Shown here piece by piece: positions 1-5,242 of a stretch of DNA of 5,242 nt (position 1 is its first letter; every line of letters begins with the position of its first letter). The notes under the pieces were generated by a model, which did not search any database, was not told where the DNA came from, and was given only the letters and a program-made list of their open reading frames with translations. This DNA comes from Alphaproteobacteria bacterium (lineage in GTDB: Bacteria > Pseudomonadota > Alphaproteobacteria > Holosporales > Holosporaceae), in NCBI GenBank assembly GCA_016870135.1, contig VGCF01000050.1, positions 1 through 5,242 on the forward strand, read 5' to 3'. A program made the translations under genes and the position numbers.

Positions 1-1
1 C

Positions 2-187
2 TATGGTCAAGATTTCCCGAAAGAACCTACCCGTTTGGTCGAAGGTTTGGATACGTTACGCACCTTGATGAGGCACGCGCAGGATGGCAATGCCCCCCAC
101 AGACCCATCATCAACGCCATATGGGATGTTTTGGAAACCCGTCTGTCGGTTAAAGATTTTCCTGCTCGCATTTTATCCGCACACTGA
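2..187 (+). CDS. gpsA: NAD(P)H-dependent glycerol-3-phosphate dehydrogenase, C-terminal end (5' partial)
   Basis: Only the last 61 codons are present; the frame is open to the left edge and stops at TGA 185-187. The pattern is a Glu-Gly-x-x-Thr stretch (VEGLDT), a helix, then PIINAIWDVL and a short basic end. This matches the C-terminal helical domain of GpsA, where a 'EG..T' segment and a 'MPI..AVY.VL' segment come just before the end. GpsA reduces dihydroxyacetone phosphate to sn-glycerol-3-phosphate in the cytoplasm, the entry to phospholipid synthesis. The catalytic and nucleotide-binding parts lie outside the window, so the call rests on the tail alone. The family is probable, not certain. 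The gene converges with the - strand block to its right, and no clear intrinsic terminator follows it. Confidence 0.55.
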   Translation, partial: YGQDFPKEPTRLVEGLDTLRTLMRHAQDGNAPHRPIINAIWDVLETRLSVKDFPARILSAH

Positions 188-408
188 TGGTCTGATCGGA
201 TAAACGGGGCACGTTGTTACAGCAGATTTTAGGGCTACTCTGCCCGATGGTCTAGTATAGGCGCACTCAGAACAGACTGATGGGCGCGGGGGATGACCAG
301 GATCGTGTTCTGTTATGGGGAAAACAGATTTCCTGGCCCGTATCCAAAAATTGGATCGATTGGTTGGTGGTGATTAATATGACAATTTTCAGAATTGCCT
401 CTGCTTAA
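186..408 (+). pseudogene. Possible decayed reading frame overlapping the end of gpsA
   Basis: An ATG at 186-188 overlaps the gpsA stop (TGATG), a typical translational-coupling layout, but the frame stops after two codons (TGA 192-194). In the same frame, about 19 open codons follow to TAG 253-255. Another 50 open codons then run to TAA 406-408, including an ATG at 280. The conceptual product after each stop looks moderately protein-like: a basic/leucine-rich piece, then a Trp-rich piece ending in a hydrophobic tail. I do not recognise a family. The simplest reading is either a coupled small gene broken by two stops or plain spacer DNA open by chance. The other two + frames also have short open pieces, for example 20 codons at 315-377, which weakens the case. 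Confidence 0.15.
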
Positions 409-519
409 TCTCTTGCATCTTGCCGCCCCCCACGTCCGTCCACTGATCTTCTCGATCTGGTCTGTTGCTTTAAATACTGATTAAGAACCTATTTTTTTGT
501 TTTGAAAAGAAATCGTTTT
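188..519. other. 332-base gap between convergent genes, no convincing gene
   Basis: The gap lies between the end of gpsA (+) and the end of the DUF218-like gene (-). I see no tRNA, no intact ORF with a ribosome binding site, and no GC-rich hairpin followed by a T-tract on either strand. It contains short palindromes: GGGC 232-235 with GCCC 242-245, and CTGTT 310-314 with AACAG 323-327. An A/T-rich stretch with several T runs lies at about 491-530, next to the - strand stop codon. Termination between the convergent genes must be Rho-dependent or use a weak structure that I cannot identify. The possible broken frame at 186-408 is listed separately. Confidence 0.6.
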
Positions 520-1641
520 TTAGTTTTTTGGTAAAATACGGTACAAAGATTCCTGTTTGCCATAAGATTCTTTAAAAAAATCCTGTAATTCTTGTTGCTC
601 TATGAGCGATAATTTAGGCAACGACATACGGGATAAAATGGATGGCGTAATGGCCCAAATATAGGACCCCAAAGCAGCCAAGGCATCATCCACGTCTATG
701 CCCTTTGCCCCAGCACCCACAAATCGGACATTAATCGGGCGGTTACAGGATTGAAGAACGGATTGAACGATGGCTTTTTGATACAACACATGGGGTTGAG
801 ACGAAACAAACGTAATGGTTTTCATGGTTGAATGATTTTTCAGCCAATTTAAAAGGGTTTTAACGGTGCTTTCCGTTGTGGCTCTGGGCAACGATCCTTT
901 TTTCCCATGAATCATGGTTACAGGCCATTTACGCCGAGGCAATGAACTGGAATCATATAAATACTGTAATAAATCCCGCTCTAGAGCAACACTGCCCCCC
1001 TTTTTCTTGATCAAGTCATCATATTCTAGACCATCAACACCGGATTGTAATGGGCGCTCTCCTGACAGTAACAGTATATTTTGACGGCGAAACAGACCTT
1101 TTTTGATACAGTATTCTAAAAATTTCAACCTTTTATTCATCGAAGGTCCCGTGGCCCCCAGAACACAAATGGCATCACTGGTTCTGGTATCGGATAAATA
1201 ATGATCTACCATACCCAATACTTTTAAACGCGGCAACATACTCTGTATATACTCTGTGTTATCATATTTTTTGACCACATCCCAGCGCTCTTTTCCATGA
1301 GTTCTGCGCACCCATTGACATTGGGTCTTTTGCACCAAGGTCATGATTTTCCACAAATCGGATTGGGTAAGACTCCCACTGATCACAGAGTTTTTCTCAT
1401 CGATTCCTGTTTGTTTTAGTAAAAAAGCCAAGGCTTTTTTCTGTTTTTTTGAACAAAAGCCGTAATAATCCCATAGGGTTTTACATCTCTCAACACCATC
1501 AATACCATGATTTTTTGCATAAAAAGATGTTATAAGGGATATAAAACATAAAAAAAATATTACAAAAATGGTGTTACAGCCGTACAAAAAGGATAGAATT
1601 TTTGCCATTTTTATCCCAGTCCATTTCAAAGCGTTAATCAC
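520..1641 (-). CDS. Membrane-anchored DUF218/YdcF-like protein of unknown function
   Basis: The 373-residue product begins at GTG 1641-1639. That start is favoured because AGGA lies 6 bases upstream and the GTG overlaps the holB stop as GTGA. An in-frame ATG 11 codons later has no better site. Residues 23-41 form one strongly hydrophobic segment after a basic start, so this is an N-terminal anchor or uncleaved signal, with the body probably outside the inner membrane. Residues 157-310 resemble the Rossmann-like DUF218 fold: a beta-strand and glycine turn (ICVLGATGPS, 158-167), LLLSGERP (190-197), an ATTESTVKTLL helix start (254-264), FVSSQPHVLYQKA (278-290) and a final strand, VRFVGAG (305-311). 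In that family the 'E-S-T' and 'Ser...His' elements sit at the putative active cleft. Similarity is at pattern level only. No enzyme activity can be assigned. Coupling to holB suggests shared expression, not shared function. Confidence 0.75.
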   Translation of the reverse strand: MINALKWTGIKMAKILSFLYGCNTIFVIFFLCFISLITSFYAKNHGIDGVERCKTLWDYYGFCSKKQKKALAFLLKQTGIDEKNSVISGSLTQSDLWKIMTLVQKTQCQWVRRTHGKERWDVVKKYDNTEYIQSMLPRLKVLGMVDHYLSDTRTSDAICVLGATGPSMNKRLKFLEYCIKKGLFRRQNILLLSGERPLQSGVDGLEYDDLIKKKGGSVALERDLLQYLYDSSSLPRRKWPVTMIHGKKGSLPRATTESTVKTLLNWLKNHSTMKTITFVSSQPHVLYQKAIVQSVLQSCNRPINVRFVGAGAKGIDVDDALAALGSYIWAITPSILSRMSLPKLSLIEQQELQDFFKESYGKQESLYRILPKN

Positions 1642-2837
1642 AACGGTTCCTGCATGGGGCGAGCACCATAATAGGTAAAAAAACCATGGATTCGAGCGGC
1701 CACAGTATGTATCACATGGGATTGTTCTGTATTATATACGTGGTGTTGTGTCACCATATCCCAAGTATCATGCCAAAAATAATCCCAATGGTGTAAAAAC
1801 CCTTGATTATAGGCCAAACTGGCCACGTCCCTTGCCCAGATATAAAAGACATCCCAAACCAAATTTCCTAATCCCACAGCTGTGCTCAGCCATTCTGGAT
1901 CCACAACGGGACATTCTGTGGCACATCGATACAGCACCGACCACGTCTGCATCACCCAAGGCAAATGATCTTGGCAATATTGTGCGCGCACCAAGGCCCC
2001 TTGGGAAATCTTAAACAGATATTTTTGTACTTTTTGGTCCCCACGTTCCTGATCAAAATTGGCGTCATCAATTGATGCTGCCTCACCAGATTGAAAGGCT
2101 TGTATGCACGAACGTACCCTGGAAAAATTGTCCCAATCCAGCGCGGGCATCGCATATTCTATGCATCGCGATCGTACCGTTTCAGGCAATGCGCCTGATG
2201 CCGTCAGAATAAACACCGTTTTGGGTCCAGGATTTTCAACCCATTTCAATAGGGCATTCATACTGGATAACCCCAAACATTGAACCTCTGGCAACACGAC
2301 AACCCTTACCGAATCGCCAAAACGTGTATACGACAGCTGTTGTCTCAGTTTCCGAATGTCATCAATACCAGAACCGGGTGCAAGAACCAGGTATTCTGGG
2401 TGAGTATCCAACTTTTTATGATCTTTTTCCCATGCCAATGCCGTATGTTTCCAATGCTTGGACAGCGCTGATGGGTTTTGCACCCCGTTTTCTAAACCCC
2501 GTAATTCACAGGCATCCCAATCAAGGGAATCATGGGCCGAACCATCAGCCGCATCCCAATCAACGGACTGCCTATTCATCAAGGAATCAGACCATTGTGC
2601 ACTGGAATCTGGGCGTACAGATCCGGATAACCACGAATGCCCCGTCAATAATTGGTGGGCCAAAATCCGTGAAAGAGAGCGTTTACCAACGCCTTGTGGA
2701 CCACGAATCAGAATGGCGCAGGCGTTGATTTTTTCAGAATAGATTCCAGATTGACCACCTGAAAAAATAGAGTGGTGCATTGTTTGCATCAATACACCAT
2801 AGCCCAAACTGCAATAACAAAAATCAAAAGAATTCAT
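1638..2837 (-). CDS. holB: DNA polymerase III subunit delta-prime (clamp loader)
   Basis: This subunit of the clamp-loader complex works with DnaX and HolA to load the beta sliding clamp on primed DNA. The 399-residue product has the AAA+ order of delta-prime: P-loop GPQGVGKRS (46-54), DDIRKLRQQLSY (159-170), a degenerate Walker B strand ending VVVLPEV (179-185), NALLKWVENP (194-203), strand VFILTAS (208-214) and the arginine-finger motif SRC (223-225). The residue after the P-loop lysine is Arg, not Ser/Thr, consistent with delta-prime being a non-ATPase. The four zinc-binding cysteines of the E. coli protein are missing. In their place, residues 65-145 form a hydrophilic linker with a repeated S-x-DWDA. 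At about 400 residues it is longer than the roughly 330-residue E. coli protein. The start is uncertain: the ATG at 2837 has only AAGAG at 4 bases, and Met17 or Met20 would place the N-terminus closer to the family pattern. The 3' end overlaps the next gene by 4 bases. Confidence 0.9.
   Translation of the reverse strand: MNSFDFCYCSLGYGVLMQTMHHSIFSGGQSGIYSEKINACAILIRGPQGVGKRSLSRILAHQLLTGHSWLSGSVRPDSSAQWSDSLMNRQSVDWDAADGSAHDSLDWDACELRGLENGVQNPSALSKHWKHTALAWEKDHKKLDTHPEYLVLAPGSGIDDIRKLRQQLSYTRFGDSVRVVVLPEVQCLGLSSMNALLKWVENPGPKTVFILTASGALPETVRSRCIEYAMPALDWDNFSRVRSCIQAFQSGEAASIDDANFDQERGDQKVQKYLFKISQGALVRAQYCQDHLPWVMQTWSVLYRCATECPVVDPEWLSTAVGLGNLVWDVFYIWARDVASLAYNQGFLHHWDYFWHDTWDMVTQHHVYNTEQSHVIHTVAARIHGFFTYYGARPMQEPL
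1645..1651 (-). promoter_or_regulatory. Ribosome binding site inside the end of holB for the DUF218-like gene
   Basis: On the - strand, a CAGGAACC stretch lies just before GTG 1641-1639, with AGGA six bases from it. It lies in the last holB codons. Together with the GTGA stop/start overlap, it supports the GTG start and indicates translational coupling or reinitiation by ribosomes finishing holB. Confidence 0.6.
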
Positions 2838-2893
2838 GGGGCTCTTGGACGATATAGGAGACTTTTCCCTTTACAAAACAGAGCGCGCATGAC

Positions 2894-2914
2894 GTGTCCC
2901 TATGGGGAAAACAC
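2894..2914 (-). other. Small bulged hairpin after rpsU
   Basis: Seven bases past the rpsU stop, the transcript can pair GTG with CAC and TCCC with GGGA around a CATA loop, with a three-base bulge. No U-tract follows directly, so it does not qualify as an intrinsic terminator. It could be a processing site or a 3'-end stabiliser for the rpsU message, allowing part of the transcript to continue into holB, which starts 83 bases after rpsU. The same bases contain one copy of a 13-bp sequence also present at 314-326. Confidence 0.3.
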
Positions 2915-2920
2915 TTACTA

Positions 2921-3127
2921 TTAATAGCCTTCTTTTAGCATTCTGCGACGCATGTTTTTCAACATCCGACGACGAGATTCAGCTATTTTTTGCTGACGCT
3001 TTTCGCAAGGTCGAATAAACGCTCTGCGCTTGCGCAGCTCTTTGTTTAGACCGCTTTTTTGTGCAGCTCTTTTCAGCGTTTTCAGCGCTTTATCCACGTT
3101 GTTGTCGCGTACAACGACTGGTAACAT
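2921..3127 (-). CDS. rpsU: 30S ribosomal protein bS21
   Basis: This small, basic protein of the 30S subunit sits near the 3' end of 16S rRNA and helps mRNA recognition during initiation. The 68-residue product is in the usual size range (65-71) and has the alphaproteobacterial signature: VRDNNVDKALKTLKR near the start (residues 6-20), a helix with Leu/Arg pattern, a RAFIRPCEKR stretch (35-44) where relatives have 'YEKPSEKR', then a long Arg/Lys-rich C-terminal helix. It starts at ATG 3127. Upstream Shine-Dalgarno pairing is poor, so initiation may depend on the short A/T-rich leader. The gene lies between the exported-protein gene and holB, with its own likely promoter, and may also supply transcription to holB. 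Confidence 0.95.
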   Translation of the reverse strand: MLPVVVRDNNVDKALKTLKRAAQKSGLNKELRKRRAFIRPCEKRQQKIAESRRRMLKNMRRRMLKEGY

Positions 3128-3157
3128 GATGATCTATGTTAGAATAATACCTATACA

Positions 3158-3185
3158 TTATTACGTTTTTTAGCGCGCAATGCAA
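3158..3185 (-). promoter_or_regulatory. Likely sigma-70 type promoter of rpsU
   Basis: On the - strand, a -35-like TTGCAT (3185-3180) and a -10-like TAATAA (3163-3158) are separated by 16 bases. This predicts a transcript start near 3151 and a leader of about 24 bases before the rpsU ATG. A shifted pair (TTGCGC with TGTATA, 17 bases apart) is a weaker alternative. No terminator is visible for the gene upstream, whose stop codon lies only 18 bases before the -35 box. Confidence 0.45.
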
Positions 3186-3203
3186 GCCTAAATGCTACAA
3201 AAC

Positions 3204-4007
3204 TTACAGGCCTATGCCACTTTCATTCTGTTGAGAAGCTTGGCGTCCCGCATCAATGACGTCACGCAAGTGTCCATCGGCAAATCCCTTGACCATGGCA
3301 TCTAATCCTACCAAATAGGATGGCAAAATTCTTTGTAATTCTCGCAACGCTTCTTTGGATGGGCCCAACAATCCTTTGGCCTCTTTTTGCAAATAGGGTT
3401 CCGTTTGCAAATATTTTTGCAACGACAACTCCATCAGGCACAATGAATACACATATGTAAAAGCCAAAACAACTTCTGGATCAGAGGCCAACTGACTGCT
3501 GAGCAAAACATCGGGACAACCCATAGTGGCTTTTTTTAACTCTACTGGATTAGTCCGATCTTTTTCAATTTTACCTTTAAATTCCGGATAACGCACAGGT
3601 TCTGCGGGGGAAGCAGCTTCTTTTGACGCCACCTCTGGAAAAATTTCTCCTGGAAAAAGGTCGTCTGGTATATCATCATCCGTGCCGAAGGGATCTTCCT
3701 CTGACGCATCGCTGGACTCTGATTCCCCCTTATTGTTTAACCCGCTTCTGTCAAGGCCCAGAGAAGAAAAGAATTCTCTTGTGTCTTGTTCCGAAGGCAC
3801 TTTCTCGATTTCAATGCTGTTGTTGCTTTTTAAAAAACCTTTCAGATCGGTCTTACCAGATTCTAATAATCGGTCCGTATCAAAATCCTCTTGCTCCCCT
3901 GAAAATATAGGCTCTATTTTTCCTATATTCGCCGGAAAAGAACAGGGAACGCCCAAAACAAGCGCGCACACAAATACTGAAAACCCTATGTTTTTTTTAT
4001 GATGCAT
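3204..4007 (-). CDS. Exported acidic protein of unknown function
   Basis: I do not recognise a family. From the ATG at 4007 the product is 267 residues. It opens with MHHKKN and a hydrophobic core (residues 7-20) ending in VPCSFPA, a typical signal peptide; cleavage after Ala26 is likely. The cysteine at 22 is not in a good lipobox. The mature part begins with a charged segment. It continues into a disordered acidic and proline-rich stretch (about 94-139, with DASEED and TDDDIPDD). It ends in a helical domain (about 160-260) with two cysteines (Cys164 and Cys190), the only ones in the mature protein. GTG 4040 and ATG 4037 are in-frame upstream starts. They lie at or before the predicted transcription start and have no Shine-Dalgarno, whereas ATG 4007 has GGAA four bases upstream and yields a standard signal peptide. 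Location is probably periplasmic or secreted; function is unknown. Confidence 0.75.
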   Translation of the reverse strand: MHHKKNIGFSVFVCALVLGVPCSFPANIGKIEPIFSGEQEDFDTDRLLESGKTDLKGFLKSNNSIEIEKVPSEQDTREFFSSLGLDRSGLNNKGESESSDASEEDPFGTDDDIPDDLFPGEIFPEVASKEAASPAEPVRYPEFKGKIEKDRTNPVELKKATMGCPDVLLSSQLASDPEVVLAFTYVYSLCLMELSLQKYLQTEPYLQKEAKGLLGPSKEALRELQRILPSYLVGLDAMVKGFADGHLRDVIDAGRQASQQNESGIGL

Positions 4008-4040
4008 CAGATTCCAATGGGTTTTTTGGACTTTCATCAC

Positions 4041-4069
4041 ATTTTACAGAAAATAAACCCAAATAACAA
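4041..4069 (-). promoter_or_regulatory. Promoter of the exported-protein gene
   Basis: On the - strand, TTGTTA (4069-4064) and TAAAAT (4046-4041) are separated by exactly 17 bases, a good sigma-70 match at the -10 box and a fair one at -35. It lies in the 52-base gap after trkH. Predicted transcription begins around 4035, which leaves about 27 bases of leader before ATG 4007 and argues against the two upstream in-frame starts. Confidence 0.55.
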
Positions 4070-4092
4070 CATTAAAAACCAAATCCAGTATT

Positions 4093-5241
4093 TTATGAAC
4101 GTGATTTAAACCGAAACAGGGCCAGAAATGCCCCAACCAATGTGACACATTCGAATCGACCACTGAGCATGCTAAGCATAGATACCCATTTGCTGGCCGA
4201 TGAAAGCGTCTTTAAACAATTCGCCCATTGCCCCAAGGGCAAGCCCGAATTGGTCAAGGTGCTCGATGCCAGCGTAAACGCATCGTTCAGTGAATGACCG
4301 CACAATGCCAAAGCAACTGTCACCACAATCCACCCCAACAAGTAAAAGAACACCACCGCCATGACGGCATCAACCTGGGTATTATCCAGACGCTGTCCAT
4401 TATAAACTGTGGGATAAAATCCAGATGGATTCAACATCCGATAAATATGATTCATGGCCATACGGTACATGATTTGTAATCGAAAAATCTTGATTCCCCC
4501 GGATGCAGAACCGCTGCACCCCCCAATCAATGTGACAACCCAAAACAATCCACCAAAATGAAAAACAGATTCTGCAGGAAAACCGGTACCCGATACAGCG
4601 GATATGCTCATAAAAACCGAATCAATCAGAGGTCTGTTTTTATGCCAAAATGCCACACCGATAAAGGTCACCAGCATGACTTTTAACATGCCCACCACCT
4701 GATCGTCTTTGACCAAAACACGCCATTGTCCACGAAACAAGGAAACGAATAAAATTAATGTGATGCTGCCCATCAGCATGCCTATGGATAAAATGGTTTT
4801 TGCACCAAACGATAAATCCAAAACATGATATTGGGACATGGCAATGCCGCCCGTTGACACACTGGCCATGGCGTACGTTGCGCTGTCCCAACAGGGCAAG
4901 CCCCCGCAATACTTTAAACATAACCCCACGCACAGGGTCAAGAAACCATACACTAGAAATACATAGGTGGCCATCGTGGCGGATCGGGGGGCGATTTTTT
5001 CTGATTGATCCGATGATTCAGCGCTCATCAATTGACCACTGCCCATACGTAATACTGGCAACAAAATAACGGCCGTCATCACAATGCCAAATCCACCCAA
5101 CCACTGCAAAAACACCACCCAAAACTTTAAACTGGTTTCTGCATAATTCTGTTGTGAAAACAAACTGAACCCTGTGGTCGTCAATGCCGAAACCGCTTCA
5201 AATAACGCATCAACCCACGATAGTTGCATAGGCGAAAAGTA
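4093..5241 (-). CDS. trkH: Trk-type potassium uptake transmembrane subunit (5' partial)
   Basis: This is the membrane channel subunit of the Trk system, which takes up K+ with the cytoplasmic NAD-binding regulator TrkA. The frame is open to the right edge: codons Tyr-Phe-Ser-Pro precede the Met at 5229, which fits the family's pore-1 lead-in, so that Met is internal and roughly 100 N-terminal residues are missing. Counting from it, four selectivity-filter loops are visible: TTTG (17-20), STGG (125-128), SGTG (213-216) and TNSG (326-329). Each carries the filter glycine. Also present are the conserved GGCSGSASGGIK segment (236-247) after pore 3 and the C-terminal GRFECVTLV helix (357-365). All parts present look intact and functional. 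Neither trkA nor another Trk component is in the window. The exported-protein gene follows after 52 bases under its own promoter. Confidence 0.93.
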   Translation of the reverse strand, partial: YFSPMQLSWVDALFEAVSALTTTGFSLFSQQNYAETSLKFWVVFLQWLGGFGIVMTAVILLPVLRMGSGQLMSAESSDQSEKIAPRSATMATYVFLVYGFLTLCVGLCLKYCGGLPCWDSATYAMASVSTGGIAMSQYHVLDLSFGAKTILSIGMLMGSITLILFVSLFRGQWRVLVKDDQVVGMLKVMLVTFIGVAFWHKNRPLIDSVFMSISAVSGTGFPAESVFHFGGLFWVVTLIGGCSGSASGGIKIFRLQIMYRMAMNHIYRMLNPSGFYPTVYNGQRLDNTQVDAVMAVVFFYLLGWIVVTVALALCGHSLNDAFTLASSTLTNSGLPLGQWANCLKTLSSASKWVSMLSMLSGRFECVTLVGAFLALFRFKSRS

Positions 5242-5242
5242 A

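Noticed and set aside
315..377. 20-codon + strand ORF with a helix-like product (MGKTDFLARIQKLDRLVGGD)
   Set aside because: It is very short, its AGGA lies about 14 bases upstream, and it overlaps the other candidate frame at 280-408. No family is recognised.
491..530. T-rich stretch as a terminator for gpsA or the DUF218-like gene
   Set aside because: No stable GC-containing stem precedes the T runs on either strand.
1748..2728. Several + strand ORFs of 63-134 codons inside holB
   Set aside because: They are antisense to a gene with clear family motifs, have no ribosome binding sites and give Pro/His/Arg-rich products without domain character. They are shadows of the - strand codon bias.
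2902..3018. 38-codon + strand ORF that begins MGKT like the one at 315
   Set aside because: It is antisense to rpsU. The shared start comes only from the 13-bp repeat, and the rest is the complement of the rpsU codons.
3623..4002. Two overlapping + strand ORFs (95 and 106 codons) opposite the exported-protein gene
   Set aside because: The - strand frame has a promoter, a signal peptide and a coherent composition. The + frames overlap each other in different phases and look like antisense artefacts of the acidic low-complexity region.
4294..5069. Short ORFs on both strands within trkH
   Set aside because: The TrkH frame is continuous, with all four pore loops present, so the others are shadows.
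5227..5229. ATG at 5229 as the start of trkH
   Set aside because: The frame stays open to the window edge, and the preceding Tyr-Phe-Ser-Pro codons fit the lead-in to pore loop 1. The family has about 100 more N-terminal residues.

Overview
The window looks like a stretch of alphaproteobacterial chromosome with low-to-moderate GC. The bS21 sequence has the alphaproteobacterial pattern (VRDNNVDKAL start). The delta-prime clamp-loader subunit has no zinc module, as in many alphaproteobacteria. Coding is dense but broken by a long non-coding gap and by two proteins of no clear family. A host-associated alphaproteobacterium of the Holosporales/Rickettsiales kind would fit, but that is an inference from style, not proven here.

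Layout: on the + strand, only the 3' end of one gene is present (2..187), probably gpsA (glycerol-3-phosphate dehydrogenase). A 332-base stretch without a convincing gene follows (188..519). Everything from 520 to the right edge is on the - strand, so gpsA and this block converge on that gap. In - strand reading order from the right edge: the 3' part of trkH (potassium uptake channel subunit, its 5' end beyond the window); a gene for an exported acidic protein of unknown function with a good promoter of its own; rpsU (ribosomal protein bS21), also with a plausible promoter; holB (DNA polymerase III delta-prime subunit); and a membrane-anchored protein with a DUF218/YdcF-like core. The start of this last gene overlaps the holB stop by 4 bases (GTGA), so it is probably translationally coupled.

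Only holB and the DUF218-like gene form a clear operon pair. rpsU may read through into holB across 83 bases that hold a small bulged hairpin but no U-tract, so a shared rpsU-holB-DUF218-like transcript is possible. The trkH fragment and the exported-protein gene are unrelated in function to these and to each other.

I saw no complete mobile element, CRISPR array, tRNA or rRNA. The parts most worth a second look are the uncharacterised exported protein, the anchored DUF218-like protein tied to holB, the rebuilt zinc-module region of delta-prime, and the possibly decayed reading frame behind gpsA. None of these by itself shows a new multi-gene system.
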